Part shown: one piece after another, positions 30,802 through 39,005 of the stretch | How the letters are laid out: every line of letters starts with the position of its first letter | Numbering within the stretch: position 1 is the first letter of the stretch | Virus record (IMG/VR): IMGVR_UViG_3300025141_014356 | Coordinates: 1 to 47,194 of that record | DNA: 47,194 bases | Strand: one strand, 5' to 3' | DNA from: a virus | The notes under the pieces: generated by a model | Told to the model about the DNA's origin: nothing | The model's input: the letters and a program-made list of their open reading frames with translations, nothing else | Databases searched by the model: none | Made by a program: the position numbers and the translations under genes

Positions 30802-31264
30802 TGTAATAGGAAAACAGGTCAAAGGAAAAAGGCTAGGCGATTTGGATCAAGTAAAGAATCTCGCTAGAAAGTTTGGAGCAGCAGCGAAATATAATCATAT
30901 TAGAGTTCAGTTCCCAAGCGGTGACGAAAAACATTTATTGTTCACTGATTGGCAGATTAAACTTGGACTCAAGAGGGCTAATAAAAATCCAGAAGATTTA
31001 CCCAAGGTGTCTTGGATACGCGATATAATCGTAGATGAGATAAGTCTTTTCGATGAGTCGAGAATGACAGATTTACAGGAAGTCGTAAACAAGAAGAAAG
31101 TCCCACAAGCGGCAAGTAAATATAATCATATAAGAGTATTGGTCGCCGGTGAAGAATGTCATATGCTCTTTACTGATAAAGATGTTATAGTCGCTTTGGA
31201 TAGAGCTAAGAAAAATACAGAGGATTTACCTAAAACATCTTGGTTGAAAGATATGCTAGATTAA
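30791..31264 (+). CDS. Hypothetical protein of two tandem repeats
   Basis: A 157-residue protein made of two copies of about 50 residues: YNHIRVQFPSGDEKHLLFTD...NPEDLPKVSW (residues 33-78) and YNHIRVLVAGEECHMLFTDK...NTEDLPKTSW (residues 110-154). Both begin with SKYNHIRV or AKYNHIRV. This is an internal gene duplication of a small beta-alpha domain. It overlaps the KdsC-like gene by 11 bases with AGGAG upstream. I recognise no function. Confidence 0.65.
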   Translation: MRVNVIGKQVKGKRLGDLDQVKNLARKFGAAAKYNHIRVQFPSGDEKHLLFTDWQIKLGLKRANKNPEDLPKVSWIRDIIVDEISLFDESRMTDLQEVVNKKKVPQAASKYNHIRVLVAGEECHMLFTDKDVIVALDRAKKNTEDLPKTSWLKDMLD

Positions 31265-31275
31265 GGAAGACAGAT

Positions 31276-31473
31276 ATGAGCAGTAAAATATTTTTAATTG
31301 TCTGTTTAGTTGTGTTATTGATCTCTTTTTGTTTGATAATTAAGTTTAAGTCTAACGAATCTCAACAGACATTCCCCGCCGGAACACAGATTGAGTATCG
31401 TGAAAAAATTGAAGTTGATCAAGGTTATGAACGTCATGAAGTACATGAGAAGCGTTGGAGTTTAGGGAAATAA
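31276..31473 (+). CDS. Small single-pass membrane protein
   Basis: A 65-residue protein from ATG 31276 (AAGGAAG upstream). Residues 3-26 form one membrane segment (KIFLIVCLVVLLISFCLIIK), and the rest is charged (EYREKIEVDQGYERHEVHEK). It follows the repeat protein by 11 bases. It may be anchored in the host inner membrane; no known family. Confidence 0.5.
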   Translation: MSSKIFLIVCLVVLLISFCLIIKFKSNESQQTFPAGTQIEYREKIEVDQGYERHEVHEKRWSLGK

Positions 31474-31517
31474 AGATTAAATAAAGGATTTGTCATGAGG
31501 TAGAAGTAGATATAGTT

Positions 31518-32306
31518 ATGGCAAACAAATTATATACAAACAAAAAATGGTTAACGACACAATATTGTAAATTAAAAATCCCTACCGCTGATATAGCTAA
31601 AAGCTGTGATTCTAACGCTAATATAATTAGATATTGGTGCAGAAAATTTAATCTAAAAAGATATAGGCTTAGAAAAGGTAGATATTATGATGTTAACGAA
31701 GATTATTTTTCTAAAATCAACAACACTGAAAAAGCGTATTGGCTAGGATTTATTGCTGCTGACGGATGTGTTGGAGATAAGAAGGGTCAGAAAATGCTTT
31801 CTATCGAGTTGGCTTTTAAGGATAAGTCTCATTTAGAAAAATTAAAAAAGAATATTGGATATAGTGGTCCAGTTCATGATAAAATAAGAACTGTCAAAGG
31901 CGAACTTCGTTATAGTTGTTATTTGACAATTTGTTGTGAAAGAATTGTTGATGATCTATTTAAACTAGGCATAGTTCCAAGAAAGAGTAGTATATTGAAA
32001 CGTCCAAATATAAAAGAAGAGTTTTTTAGACATTGGATCAGAGGTTATTTTGATGGGGATGGATCTGTATCAGTTTGTAACGGTAAAAATATTATAGGTC
32101 AGTTTTTTGGAACAAAAGATGTTATCGAGTTTATATGTGAAAATAGACCAGGGCGTGGATCTCCATGCAAGAAAAAAGATTCTAAAGGATGGTATTGTAG
32201 TTGGGGCGGTAATTTGATATCTAAAAAGATATACGATTATATGTATAAACGATCAAAAGTTTGTTTAGAAAGAAAAAAGAAAGTCTTTTTGAGTTTGTCG
32301 AAATAA
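31518..32306 (+). CDS. LAGLIDADG homing endonuclease with N-terminal HTH
   Basis: A 262-residue protein. The N-terminus looks like a helix-turn-helix (IPTADIAKSCDSNANIIRYW). The catalytic helices are AYWLGFIAADGCV near residue 73 and WIRGYFDGDGSVSV near residue 173. It is unrelated in detail to the other LAGLIDADG protein 2 kb upstream, so two separate homing genes invaded this stretch. It is followed by the DUF1257-like gene after 12 bases. Confidence 0.85.
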   Translation: MANKLYTNKKWLTTQYCKLKIPTADIAKSCDSNANIIRYWCRKFNLKRYRLRKGRYYDVNEDYFSKINNTEKAYWLGFIAADGCVGDKKGQKMLSIELAFKDKSHLEKLKKNIGYSGPVHDKIRTVKGELRYSCYLTICCERIVDDLFKLGIVPRKSSILKRPNIKEEFFRHWIRGYFDGDGSVSVCNGKNIIGQFFGTKDVIEFICENRPGRGSPCKKKDSKGWYCSWGGNLISKKIYDYMYKRSKVCLERKKKVFLSLSK

Positions 32307-32318
32307 AGGAATATAAAT

Positions 32319-32720
32319 ATGTCGGAATATTGTCAGGTAGACATTGGTCTTAAAGATCAAGACTGTTTAGTTAAAACGCTAGAAGAGCTTGGCTATAAGC
32401 CACAGATACATGCGAAAGCTGTTCCTCTTGTAGGATATATGGGGAAAAAGCGAAAGCAAAAAGCTCATATTGTTATACCTAGAAGCCAGGTCGGTTCAGC
32501 TTCTAACGATGTTGGCTTTGAATTGGTAAATGGCGAATACGTTTTGCGTGTTTCTCAATACGATCAAGGAAAGGCAAAGCTGAGACCAAATCAATTGAAA
32601 CAGCTTTACGCTAAACATAAAGTAGAAAAAACTATTTCCGGAAAGGCCACAAAGTATCGACTGAAATCAAAAACAGTTGACGCTGATGGTCGAATTAGAA
32701 TCAAAGTAGCTATAAGGTAA
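32319..32720 (+). CDS. DUF1257 / Ycf35-like protein
   Basis: A 133-residue protein with the layout of DUF1257 (Ycf35): an opening KDQDCLVKTLEELGYKPQIH, a basic middle (GKKRKQKAHIVIP), VGFELVNGEYVL, LKQLYAKHKVEKTI and the ending DADGRIRIKVAIR. The family occurs in cyanobacteria, plastids and phages with unknown function. A decayed second copy follows directly downstream. Confidence 0.7.
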   Translation: MSEYCQVDIGLKDQDCLVKTLEELGYKPQIHAKAVPLVGYMGKKRKQKAHIVIPRSQVGSASNDVGFELVNGEYVLRVSQYDQGKAKLRPNQLKQLYAKHKVEKTISGKATKYRLKSKTVDADGRIRIKVAIR

Positions 32721-32724
32721 AAAG

Positions 32725-33108
32725 ATGAGTGAAAACATTACAGTAAAAGTCGATCTAAAGGACGAAACTTGTTTGGTAGGCTCTTAAGGAGTTGGGATTT
32801 GTTGTTGAACAACATGTAGCAGCTAAAGTAATCAAAAGTTACTACAATAGAAATGGCAGTAAGAAAGCTCATTCTACGAAAAGCATCTAACAAACTGAGT
32901 GCTGATGTGGGTTTTGAGATGGTAGGAGACACATATGTCATGCATTGCGATTCTATGGACAAAAGGAAGCTTAAGCTTAAACTTTTGAAACAGTTGTACT
33001 CTAAGCATAGAGTAAAGCAGACTATCAGAAGGAAGAATACTAAATATTTTTAAATCAGAAAAAGTAGATAAGGATGGTCGCATCCGAATTAAGGTTGCGT
33101 TACGTTAA
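32725..33108 (+). pseudogene. Decayed tandem copy of the DUF1257-like gene
   Basis: The region encodes, in successive frames, MSENITVKVDLKDETCLVGS (stop), ALKELGFVVEQHVAAKVIKS, ADVGFEMVGDTYVMHCDSMD, KLLKQLYSKHRVKQTIRRKN and finally KSEKVDKDGRIRIKVALR before TAA 33106-33108. Each piece aligns in order with the intact copy at 32319-32720. At least three frameshifts are present, with total length still a multiple of three. An internal ATG-started piece (32853-33053) is an artefact of this decay, although its translation cannot be excluded. Confidence 0.75.
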
Positions 33109-33112
33109 AATC

Positions 33113-33697
33113 ATGGGTAAGAAATCAACAAAATCAAAAATCATACAAAGACGTAATAGAGTTTTCGCTAAGCGAGAGAAAAAACGAGCAGCTAATCTGA
33201 AGCTTGTTGAGAAAATTCTTTTATATGATGCTCCTGAACTTCATCTTCCATCTACAGAACTTACTAAGGATGATGACGCTTCGTTTATCGGGACTCTGAC
33301 GGATGTTTTATGCGCGACTTCAAACGGAGTTGGTATGGCGGCTTGTCAGATAGGAGTAAATAAAAGAGTATGTGCATTAAGAATTAATACGAAGCTTAAC
33401 GTAGTAAAATTATTAATAAATCCGGAAATTATAGAACAATCTTCTAATAAATTCACTACCGGAGAAGAGGGGTGTCTTTCCTTCCCAGGAATAGTCTCAG
33501 AAATTCAAAGACCTTATAGTATAAAGGTTAAATATTTAGATGAAAATTTTGAAGAACATGTAGAAGATGTTGAAGGATTTGCATCGAAAGTCATTGGACA
33601 CGAAATAGATCACATGGATGGTCAGTGTCTCATTGGCAAAATATGGAAAGAGAGACAGAACCCTGAGGAGACGTTCGTTGAAAAAACAAAAGAGTGA
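33113..33697 (+). CDS. def: Peptide deformylase
   Basis: A 194-residue protein from ATG 33113, four bases after the pseudogene stop. All three deformylase motifs are present: GVGMAACQIG, EGCLSFPG and GHEIDHMDG (metal ligands Cys and two His, catalytic Glu). The N-terminal 30 residues are very basic (KKSTKSKIIQRRNRVFAKRE), an extension not usual in phage deformylases. It removes formyl groups from nascent proteins. The 3' end overlaps the radical SAM gene. Confidence 0.9.
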   Translation: MGKKSTKSKIIQRRNRVFAKREKKRAANLKLVEKILLYDAPELHLPSTELTKDDDASFIGTLTDVLCATSNGVGMAACQIGVNKRVCALRINTKLNVVKLLINPEIIEQSSNKFTTGEEGCLSFPGIVSEIQRPYSIKVKYLDENFEEHVEDVEGFASKVIGHEIDHMDGQCLIGKIWKERQNPEETFVEKTKE

Positions 33698-34676
33698 TTT
33701 GTTCAAATGTGAGATATGTCCGCATGAATGTACGTTGAAAAGCGGTCAAGTTGGTATCTGTGGGGCTAGAAAAGCTTCTAAGGATGGGATATATCTCGAA
33801 GGTTACAGTCGCATTTCTACAATGGCTATAGAACCGATTGAAAAGAAGCCTTTTTATCATTTCTTCCCAGGTTCTAAGATATTGTCAGTCGGCGGTTATG
33901 GTTGTAACTTGTCTTGTAGTTTTTGCCAGAATACATGCATAAGTAAAAAGAAGGACGCTGACGGATGTAAATATTTTAGTCCAAGTGCGATAGTCAATAT
34001 GGCTGTTGCAAAAGGGTGTATTGGCGTATGTATGACTTATACTGAGCCTATCCCTTATTATGAGTTTCTTATAGATTTGGCAGAGAAGTGTAAGAAGCAA
34101 CATATCAAATTTATGATAAGCACAAATGCTTACGCTGAAGAATCCCCTTGGCTTGATATTATCGAGGCTACTGATGCTCTGAATATAGACTGGAAGGGCG
34201 ATCCTAGCCAATATTATCATAGATGCGGAGCGAACAAGGATAAAGAGATTACTGTCCTTAAAAGGATAAAACAAGCCATTGAGAAAGGGAAGCATGTAGA
34301 GATCAGTCTCCCAGTTTATAAGGATAGTGATTTATATAATTTTGCTGCTCTTTTTCGTTTGGATTCGATAGGTCCAAAATCGGATGTTCCGCTTCATGTA
34401 TTGAGGATTATTCCAACTGACGAAAACTTAGGTGAGGGTAGTTCTGATGAAATGGTTTTTGAGGTAGCAGAATATTTAAAGACTGGTTTTAATTTCGTCT
34501 ATGTCCATAATATCTTCAACGATAAAGCTGTAGAACTTAGAAGGACAGTATGTCCCGATTGTAATAGCGTCATTGCGACGAGAGAAGCACTAAAGGCAGA
34601 AATAAAATTGAATTATAAATGCGATAAATGTAAGAGTATATTTGTAGATGAAAAGAATTGGCGAAAAAGAATTTAA
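33678..34676 (+). CDS. Radical SAM enzyme, PflA / AmmeMemoRadiSam-like
   Basis: A 332-residue protein. TTG 33678 is taken as the start because GAGGAG lies seven bases upstream; it overlaps deformylase by 20 bases. An N-terminal Cys cluster (CEICPHECTLKSGQVGICG) is followed by IEKKPFYHFFPGSKILSVGG and the radical SAM cluster GCNLSCSFCQN. A C-terminal Cys ribbon (CPDCNSV...YKCDKCKS) completes the layout of the radical SAM partner of AMMECR1/MEMO proteins, relatives of glycyl-radical activases. No AMMECR1, MEMO or glycyl-radical enzyme is visible here. The substrate is unknown. Confidence 0.8.
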   Translation: MKKQKSDLFKCEICPHECTLKSGQVGICGARKASKDGIYLEGYSRISTMAIEPIEKKPFYHFFPGSKILSVGGYGCNLSCSFCQNTCISKKKDADGCKYFSPSAIVNMAVAKGCIGVCMTYTEPIPYYEFLIDLAEKCKKQHIKFMISTNAYAEESPWLDIIEATDALNIDWKGDPSQYYHRCGANKDKEITVLKRIKQAIEKGKHVEISLPVYKDSDLYNFAALFRLDSIGPKSDVPLHVLRIIPTDENLGEGSSDEMVFEVAEYLKTGFNFVYVHNIFNDKAVELRRTVCPDCNSVIATREALKAEIKLNYKCDKCKSIFVDEKNWRKRI

Positions 34677-35452
34677 AAGACATAAGAAGAGTGATACACT
34701 TGTAATTTATGGGTGTGGTTACTCTATCAAAAAACTTACAGAGGAGGACAAAAAGAAGCTGATGCAATTTGATAGCATTGGCTTCAATTAACTGGTTTTG
34801 TAAAAGTAGAATCCCAACTACTTTCTATTTTTTAAGAGAGCAAGCGATTAAGACGTTTACGACTAGGGGTGAAACATATGGTGTTTTATCCGGCGTATTA
34901 GGTCGTCATTACCCAAAGACATGTCTGATATGTGATGATATGTCAGAATCTTCTCCTAGATGGAGTCGGATTAATACTTATTCGCTTAAAAGTGCTACTA
35001 ACAAATTTAACCAAAGCGGTGTGGTTTTGAAAGAAATTTTTGCAAAAACAAAACTCGAAGAGTTTAAAGATAAACTTGGAGCGAGAGGTCGTAGACAATC
35101 TATAATTTCTAAAAAGATGTTAGAATATGATGTTTTTACTGACGGATTGATTTATGATTTTTGTACTATGACATGCATTTTACATATTGCTACATATTTG
35201 GGGTATAAGAATATTATATTCGTTGGAGTTGACTTGTATGACCATCGATATTTTTGGTTACCAGAGAATGCCCTTAGAGGAATCACTAGAATAATGGGTA
35301 GAGGGTTAGAACAAAAGCACCATACGGCTAAATACACTTGTGAGTTAGTTGCAATGTACAAAAAGGTAACTGGTAAGAATTTGTACACATTTAATCCAGA
35401 TTCACTTTTGAAAGATCATATTGCAGTATATGATATAAGTTTGGGTAAATGA
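34648..35452 (+). pseudogene. GT42-like sialyltransferase homolog, frameshifted near its N-terminus
   Basis: ATG 34648 opens a frame reading KSDTLVIYGCGYSIKKLTEE, then FDSIGFN, which stops at 34789-34791. The following frame continues NWFCKSRIPTTFYFLREQ and runs to 35452. The joined sequence aligns along its length with the intact homolog at 44736-45455 and with the Cst sialyltransferase pattern: G-x-G-x-S start, GYKNIIFVGVDLYDHRYFW, a His pair in KHHTAKYT and YTFNPDSLLKDHI. About four extra bases at the break explain the shift. It may be inactive, slippage-corrected or a sequence error. A downstream ATG at 34769 gives only the truncated C-terminal part. Confidence 0.6.
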
Positions 35453-35453
35453 T

Positions 35454-36518
35454 ATGGCTAAATCTACTATAATTCATTACATTTCTAGTTTTGATACAGG
35501 TGGAGCACAATCTATTTTGCTAGAGCTTTATTATGCTATCAACAAGTATTCAGATTATAAACAAATTGTTTATACTAGAAAAATTGGAAGTGAGAGAGCT
35601 AGGCAGAATGCTCATTCGTATGGAGTAAAACTGGTAGAGCTAAAGGAGAAGAAATTTGCTCAACATATCTTAACTCATAAGCCGTGTTTCCTGATATACC
35701 ACAAGTTATTTCATTCTGACACAAACATTTATCAAAAATTATATTCTAAAATACCTGTCATAGTTGTAAATCATACTTTTACAATGAGTAAAGTGTGGTC
35801 CAAGATTAAAAGATGCAATTATATAGTATCTGTTTGTAAGAGTATGTCAAATGGCATAGCGAAGAATAGGAAGCTTTGTAAAGGGAATATGGCAACTATA
35901 TTGAATGGTGTTAATAGGGAGAGGTATCTGCCTATTAAAGCGAGAAAAAGGCATGAGACAGATACACTTATAACTGGTAGAGTCAATACATTTAATAAAT
36001 GGAAGTATTCTGACGGATGGATAAAGTGGTGCTCGAAAGTTAAGCTGCCTAGACCAATGGTTCATGAATATATAGGGAATGGACCATTCTTTAAAAGGTC
36101 TAGAAAGTATTTGTCTAGAATTAAAAATAGTAGAAATCATGTTGCTCTGCTCGGTTCGATCACTTCTTTTGAAAAAAAAATATCTATAATGAAAAGTTGG
36201 GATCTGTTTTTATATGAGATCAACGAGCAAGAGGGGCTTAGCGTTTCTGTTTTGGAATCTTTAGCTTGTGGCGTACCTGTTATTTGTAGTAATCACTTTG
36301 GCAACAAAGAGATTATAGAAAATGGGGTAAATGGTTATGTCTTTCAAAGCAAAAATCACGCTAAAGACATAATGACTGAACTTTGTGAGAATCCGGCTAA
36401 ACTAGCAAAGCTTAAAGAAACTACTAAAATCCATTTTAAGGAAAAACATTTAGATGCTAAATATATGGCAAGGTCATATATCAAATTGTTAGAAAAAATA
36501 AAGATTAAAAAGAGATGA
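35454..36518 (+). CDS. Glycosyltransferase family 4 (GT-B)
   Basis: A 354-residue protein. The N-terminal acceptor domain starts HYISSFDTGGAQSILLELYY, and the C-terminal donor domain has ITGRVNTFNKWK, then EINEQEGLSVSVLESLACGVP (catalytic E-x7-E) and NGYVFQS. It starts one base after the previous stop and overlaps the next gene by four bases. It is most like the 38013 gene in the cluster. Sugar and acceptor are unknown. Confidence 0.8.
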   Translation: MAKSTIIHYISSFDTGGAQSILLELYYAINKYSDYKQIVYTRKIGSERARQNAHSYGVKLVELKEKKFAQHILTHKPCFLIYHKLFHSDTNIYQKLYSKIPVIVVNHTFTMSKVWSKIKRCNYIVSVCKSMSNGIAKNRKLCKGNMATILNGVNRERYLPIKARKRHETDTLITGRVNTFNKWKYSDGWIKWCSKVKLPRPMVHEYIGNGPFFKRSRKYLSRIKNSRNHVALLGSITSFEKKISIMKSWDLFLYEINEQEGLSVSVLESLACGVPVICSNHFGNKEIIENGVNGYVFQSKNHAKDIMTELCENPAKLAKLKETTKIHFKEKHLDAKYMARSYIKLLEKIKIKKR

Positions 36519-37432
36519 AAATTCAATTTTTCCACAGTAAGCATGGCGGTCCCAGCATTTTCATGAGAAGACTAAGGCATTATTTAGTGGATCATTACAA
36601 TGTAAAAGTTACAGATAAGAACCCAGATTTATATTTGTCTGCTGTTTGGAGAGGAAATCCCCCCAAAGGAGCCAAGGTCATACATCGTGTAGACAACTGC
36701 TATTTCGACAAATTAAATAAAGATAGAATTAAATTTAATAATAAAATAAAGACTGCCATTAAAAAAGCAGATGGCGTAATATATCAAAGTGTGTTTTCTT
36801 TGGGTATGTGCAATAAAATACTTGGAGTAAGAGGATCTAAAATAGCAACGATACATAATGGTTTCGATCAATCTATATGTGACAATATTATCCCATTTAG
36901 GCATAAGTATAAACATCTGTTTGTAGCATGTGCTTTATGGAGACCTATAAAACGTCCTCAAGCTATTATGAGGGCGTTTATTAAGGCTGATATACCGAAT
37001 AGTGCATTGGTGATGATTGGAGGCGGCATAAAGAGTTCTCCATCTAATCCTAATATTATTTGCACTGGAAAACTTAAGCCTAAAGAGACATACCAGTATT
37101 ATAAAGCAGCTACAGCTATAGTACATATTTCTAGGATGGAATCGTGTCCGAATAGTGTTATAGAGGGATTGTCTTTTGGCAAGCCTGTTGTATGCAATAA
37201 CGCTGGTGGAACTAAAGAGATTGTTGGTTCTGATGGTATAGTTGTAGAAATTGATCCGTCAGATAATTTTAAGATGTTCTCTATGAGAAATCCAGATTCT
37301 ATCGATATAGACAAGGTTGCTCTAGCTATGAGAGATGTAGTAAAAAAGAAGTGGGATATAAATAGAACTGATTTAAGCATGAAAAATTGTGTTGAGCAAT
37401 ATTATGATTTTTTTAAAAAAATCATAGGATAG
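36515..37432 (+). CDS. Glycosyltransferase family 4-like, first of three close paralogs
   Basis: A 305-residue protein: MKIQFFHSKHGGPSIFMRRL, DLYLSAVWRG, ATIHNGFDQ, ACALWRPIKRPQAIMRAFIK and SRMESCPNSVIEGLSFGKPV with the E-x7-E motif. Paralogs at 39777 and 43832 share VWRG, W.P.KRP and CPN.V.E. It overlaps its upstream neighbour by ATGA. The role is probably addition of one sugar in a phage-coded glycan. Confidence 0.8.
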   Translation: MKIQFFHSKHGGPSIFMRRLRHYLVDHYNVKVTDKNPDLYLSAVWRGNPPKGAKVIHRVDNCYFDKLNKDRIKFNNKIKTAIKKADGVIYQSVFSLGMCNKILGVRGSKIATIHNGFDQSICDNIIPFRHKYKHLFVACALWRPIKRPQAIMRAFIKADIPNSALVMIGGGIKSSPSNPNIICTGKLKPKETYQYYKAATAIVHISRMESCPNSVIEGLSFGKPVVCNNAGGTKEIVGSDGIVVEIDPSDNFKMFSMRNPDSIDIDKVALAMRDVVKKKWDINRTDLSMKNCVEQYYDFFKKIIG

Positions 37433-37440
37433 GAGATAGT

Positions 37441-38016
37441 ATGGATCGAAAAATAAAGAAAGTAGCGAAAAATTTAACAAAATTAGGTATATGTAGGCAA
37501 TCGTATAATGATGCATGTTTTATGAGTCTCGCCGCATCTAATCTAAAATCAAAAAAGGTAATTGTTGAGATAGGTATGGCTCATGGTGGTTCACTAGTTT
37601 TATTGTGTTTGTCTGCAATGGATTCTCATGTATATTCTATTGATATCGATAGTAGGAATAATGAAAAAATTATCAAGCTATGCGATAGCTATGGTATAGA
37701 TCGTTCGCAGTATACTTTATTAACCGGGAATAGTATTGGTATCAGTAAGCAATGGAATAAAGACATAGACTGTCTTTTAATAGATGGAGATCATTCTTAT
37801 AGCGGCGTATATAATGATTTATGTAATTTTGTTCCTTTCGTTAATGCTGGAGGTATTGTTCTTATGCATGATTGCCCTGATAGCAAGTGGAGAAAGCAAA
37901 GGAAGCATTATCGTGATTCTAGGAAAGCTTTGAAGAAGTATAACAAAAATAATCCGACAGGAATCCTTAAAACGATTGGAACATGTGATATTATGAGATT
38001 ATTAATAAAGAAATGA
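37441..38016 (+). CDS. SAM-dependent methyltransferase, Methyltransf_24-like
   Basis: A 191-residue class I methyltransferase: VIVEIGMAHGGSLVLLCLSA (SAM loop), VYSIDIDSRN (acidic residue for ribose), DCLLIDGDHSYSGVYNDL and GGIVLMHDCPDSKW. These are features of the Methyltransf_24 / cephalosporin-hydroxylase-like group often found in glycan clusters. It overlaps the next glycosyltransferase by four bases. It probably O-methylates a sugar. Confidence 0.75.
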   Translation: MDRKIKKVAKNLTKLGICRQSYNDACFMSLAASNLKSKKVIVEIGMAHGGSLVLLCLSAMDSHVYSIDIDSRNNEKIIKLCDSYGIDRSQYTLLTGNSIGISKQWNKDIDCLLIDGDHSYSGVYNDLCNFVPFVNAGGIVLMHDCPDSKWRKQRKHYRDSRKALKKYNKNNPTGILKTIGTCDIMRLLIKK

Positions 38017-39005
38017 GAGTAATTAACATAATAGATAGTCTTGAATTGAACGGAGGATCTACCACTTTTCTTGAAATGGCTGCTGGGATGCATAAATACT
38101 GGAAATGTAACATTCATTCATACGTTGTTAGCAAGACAGGTCTTTTGGGAAGGAATGGTTTAGTAGATAATGGCTTTGCTCCTTCCTATAAAGTTCCTTT
38201 GGAAATTTACGATTATTCTAATTTTGAAAGGAAGGTCGTTCCAAAGATTAGGAATTGTCTCGTTTTTCATCATGTGCTCGGTTATACAAAGAGTATAAAG
38301 TTTCATAAATCTTGCAAGTATGTAATTGTAAATCACAGAGACATTAATCTCCATAGACTCCCAAAATTCAAAGCGTTCAAAATTGTGTGTGTTTCTAATT
38401 ATTTCGCTAAGCAAGTTAGAAAAGCTAAAGCAGGCAATCCAGTTGTTATTCTTAATGGGTGCGAAGATTACTACAATACTAAGCCATCTCATCCCAGCGA
38501 CAAATTGGTTTTGGGTAGGTGTCAAAGAGTTACACCGTCAAAGTTTTTAAATGAAAAGATCCGGGACGAACGTGTATCTCAATATATAGTTGGGCCAGTA
38601 GATCCCAAAGCTAAACGTTTAATTCCCAAAGGGGCTAAGTTGTTTGGTCCTGTATTTAGACTAAATGAAAAGATTCCAATTATTAAAAGTTTTGATCTTT
38701 ATCTTCACGGATCGAATCGTCCCGAAGGTTGCAGTATGGCTATTTTAGAAGCTTTATCTTGTGGAGTTCCAATTGTCGCAAGAGATGCAGGAGGAGGGGT
38801 GAGCGAAATTATAATTCAAGGTGTTAATGGATTTTTGTATAAAACCGAATCGGAGTTAAAGAAAATTATTTCACAACTTATAGACGATAAAGAATATATG
38901 AAAAAGATGAAAGAAAGTACTCACAAGTATTTTTTAGAAAAATTTCATGTTAAGCATATGTTAGATAATTATAAAAGGATGTTCAATGATTGCGGAATCA
39001 TCTAG
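38013..39005 (+). CDS. Glycosyltransferase family 4 (GT-B)
   Basis: A 330-residue protein: INIIDSLELNGGSTTFLEMA at the start, VILNGCEDYYN, LGRCQRVTPSKFLNEKI, and HGSNRPEGCSMAILEALSCG with the donor-site E-x7-E. It resembles the 35454 gene. The last 20 bases overlap the next gene, whose start carries the poly-Ser repeat. Confidence 0.8.
   Translation: MRVINIIDSLELNGGSTTFLEMAAGMHKYWKCNIHSYVVSKTGLLGRNGLVDNGFAPSYKVPLEIYDYSNFERKVVPKIRNCLVFHHVLGYTKSIKFHKSCKYVIVNHRDINLHRLPKFKAFKIVCVSNYFAKQVRKAKAGNPVVILNGCEDYYNTKPSHPSDKLVLGRCQRVTPSKFLNEKIRDERVSQYIVGPVDPKAKRLIPKGAKLFGPVFRLNEKIPIIKSFDLYLHGSNRPEGCSMAILEALSCGVPIVARDAGGGVSEIIIQGVNGFLYKTESELKKIISQLIDDKEYMKKMKESTHKYFLEKFHVKHMLDNYKRMFNDCGII

Noticed and set aside
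32853-33053. 66-codon plus-strand frame as a separate gene
   Set aside because: Its sequence aligns to the middle of the DUF1257-like protein; it is one fragment of the frameshifted copy.
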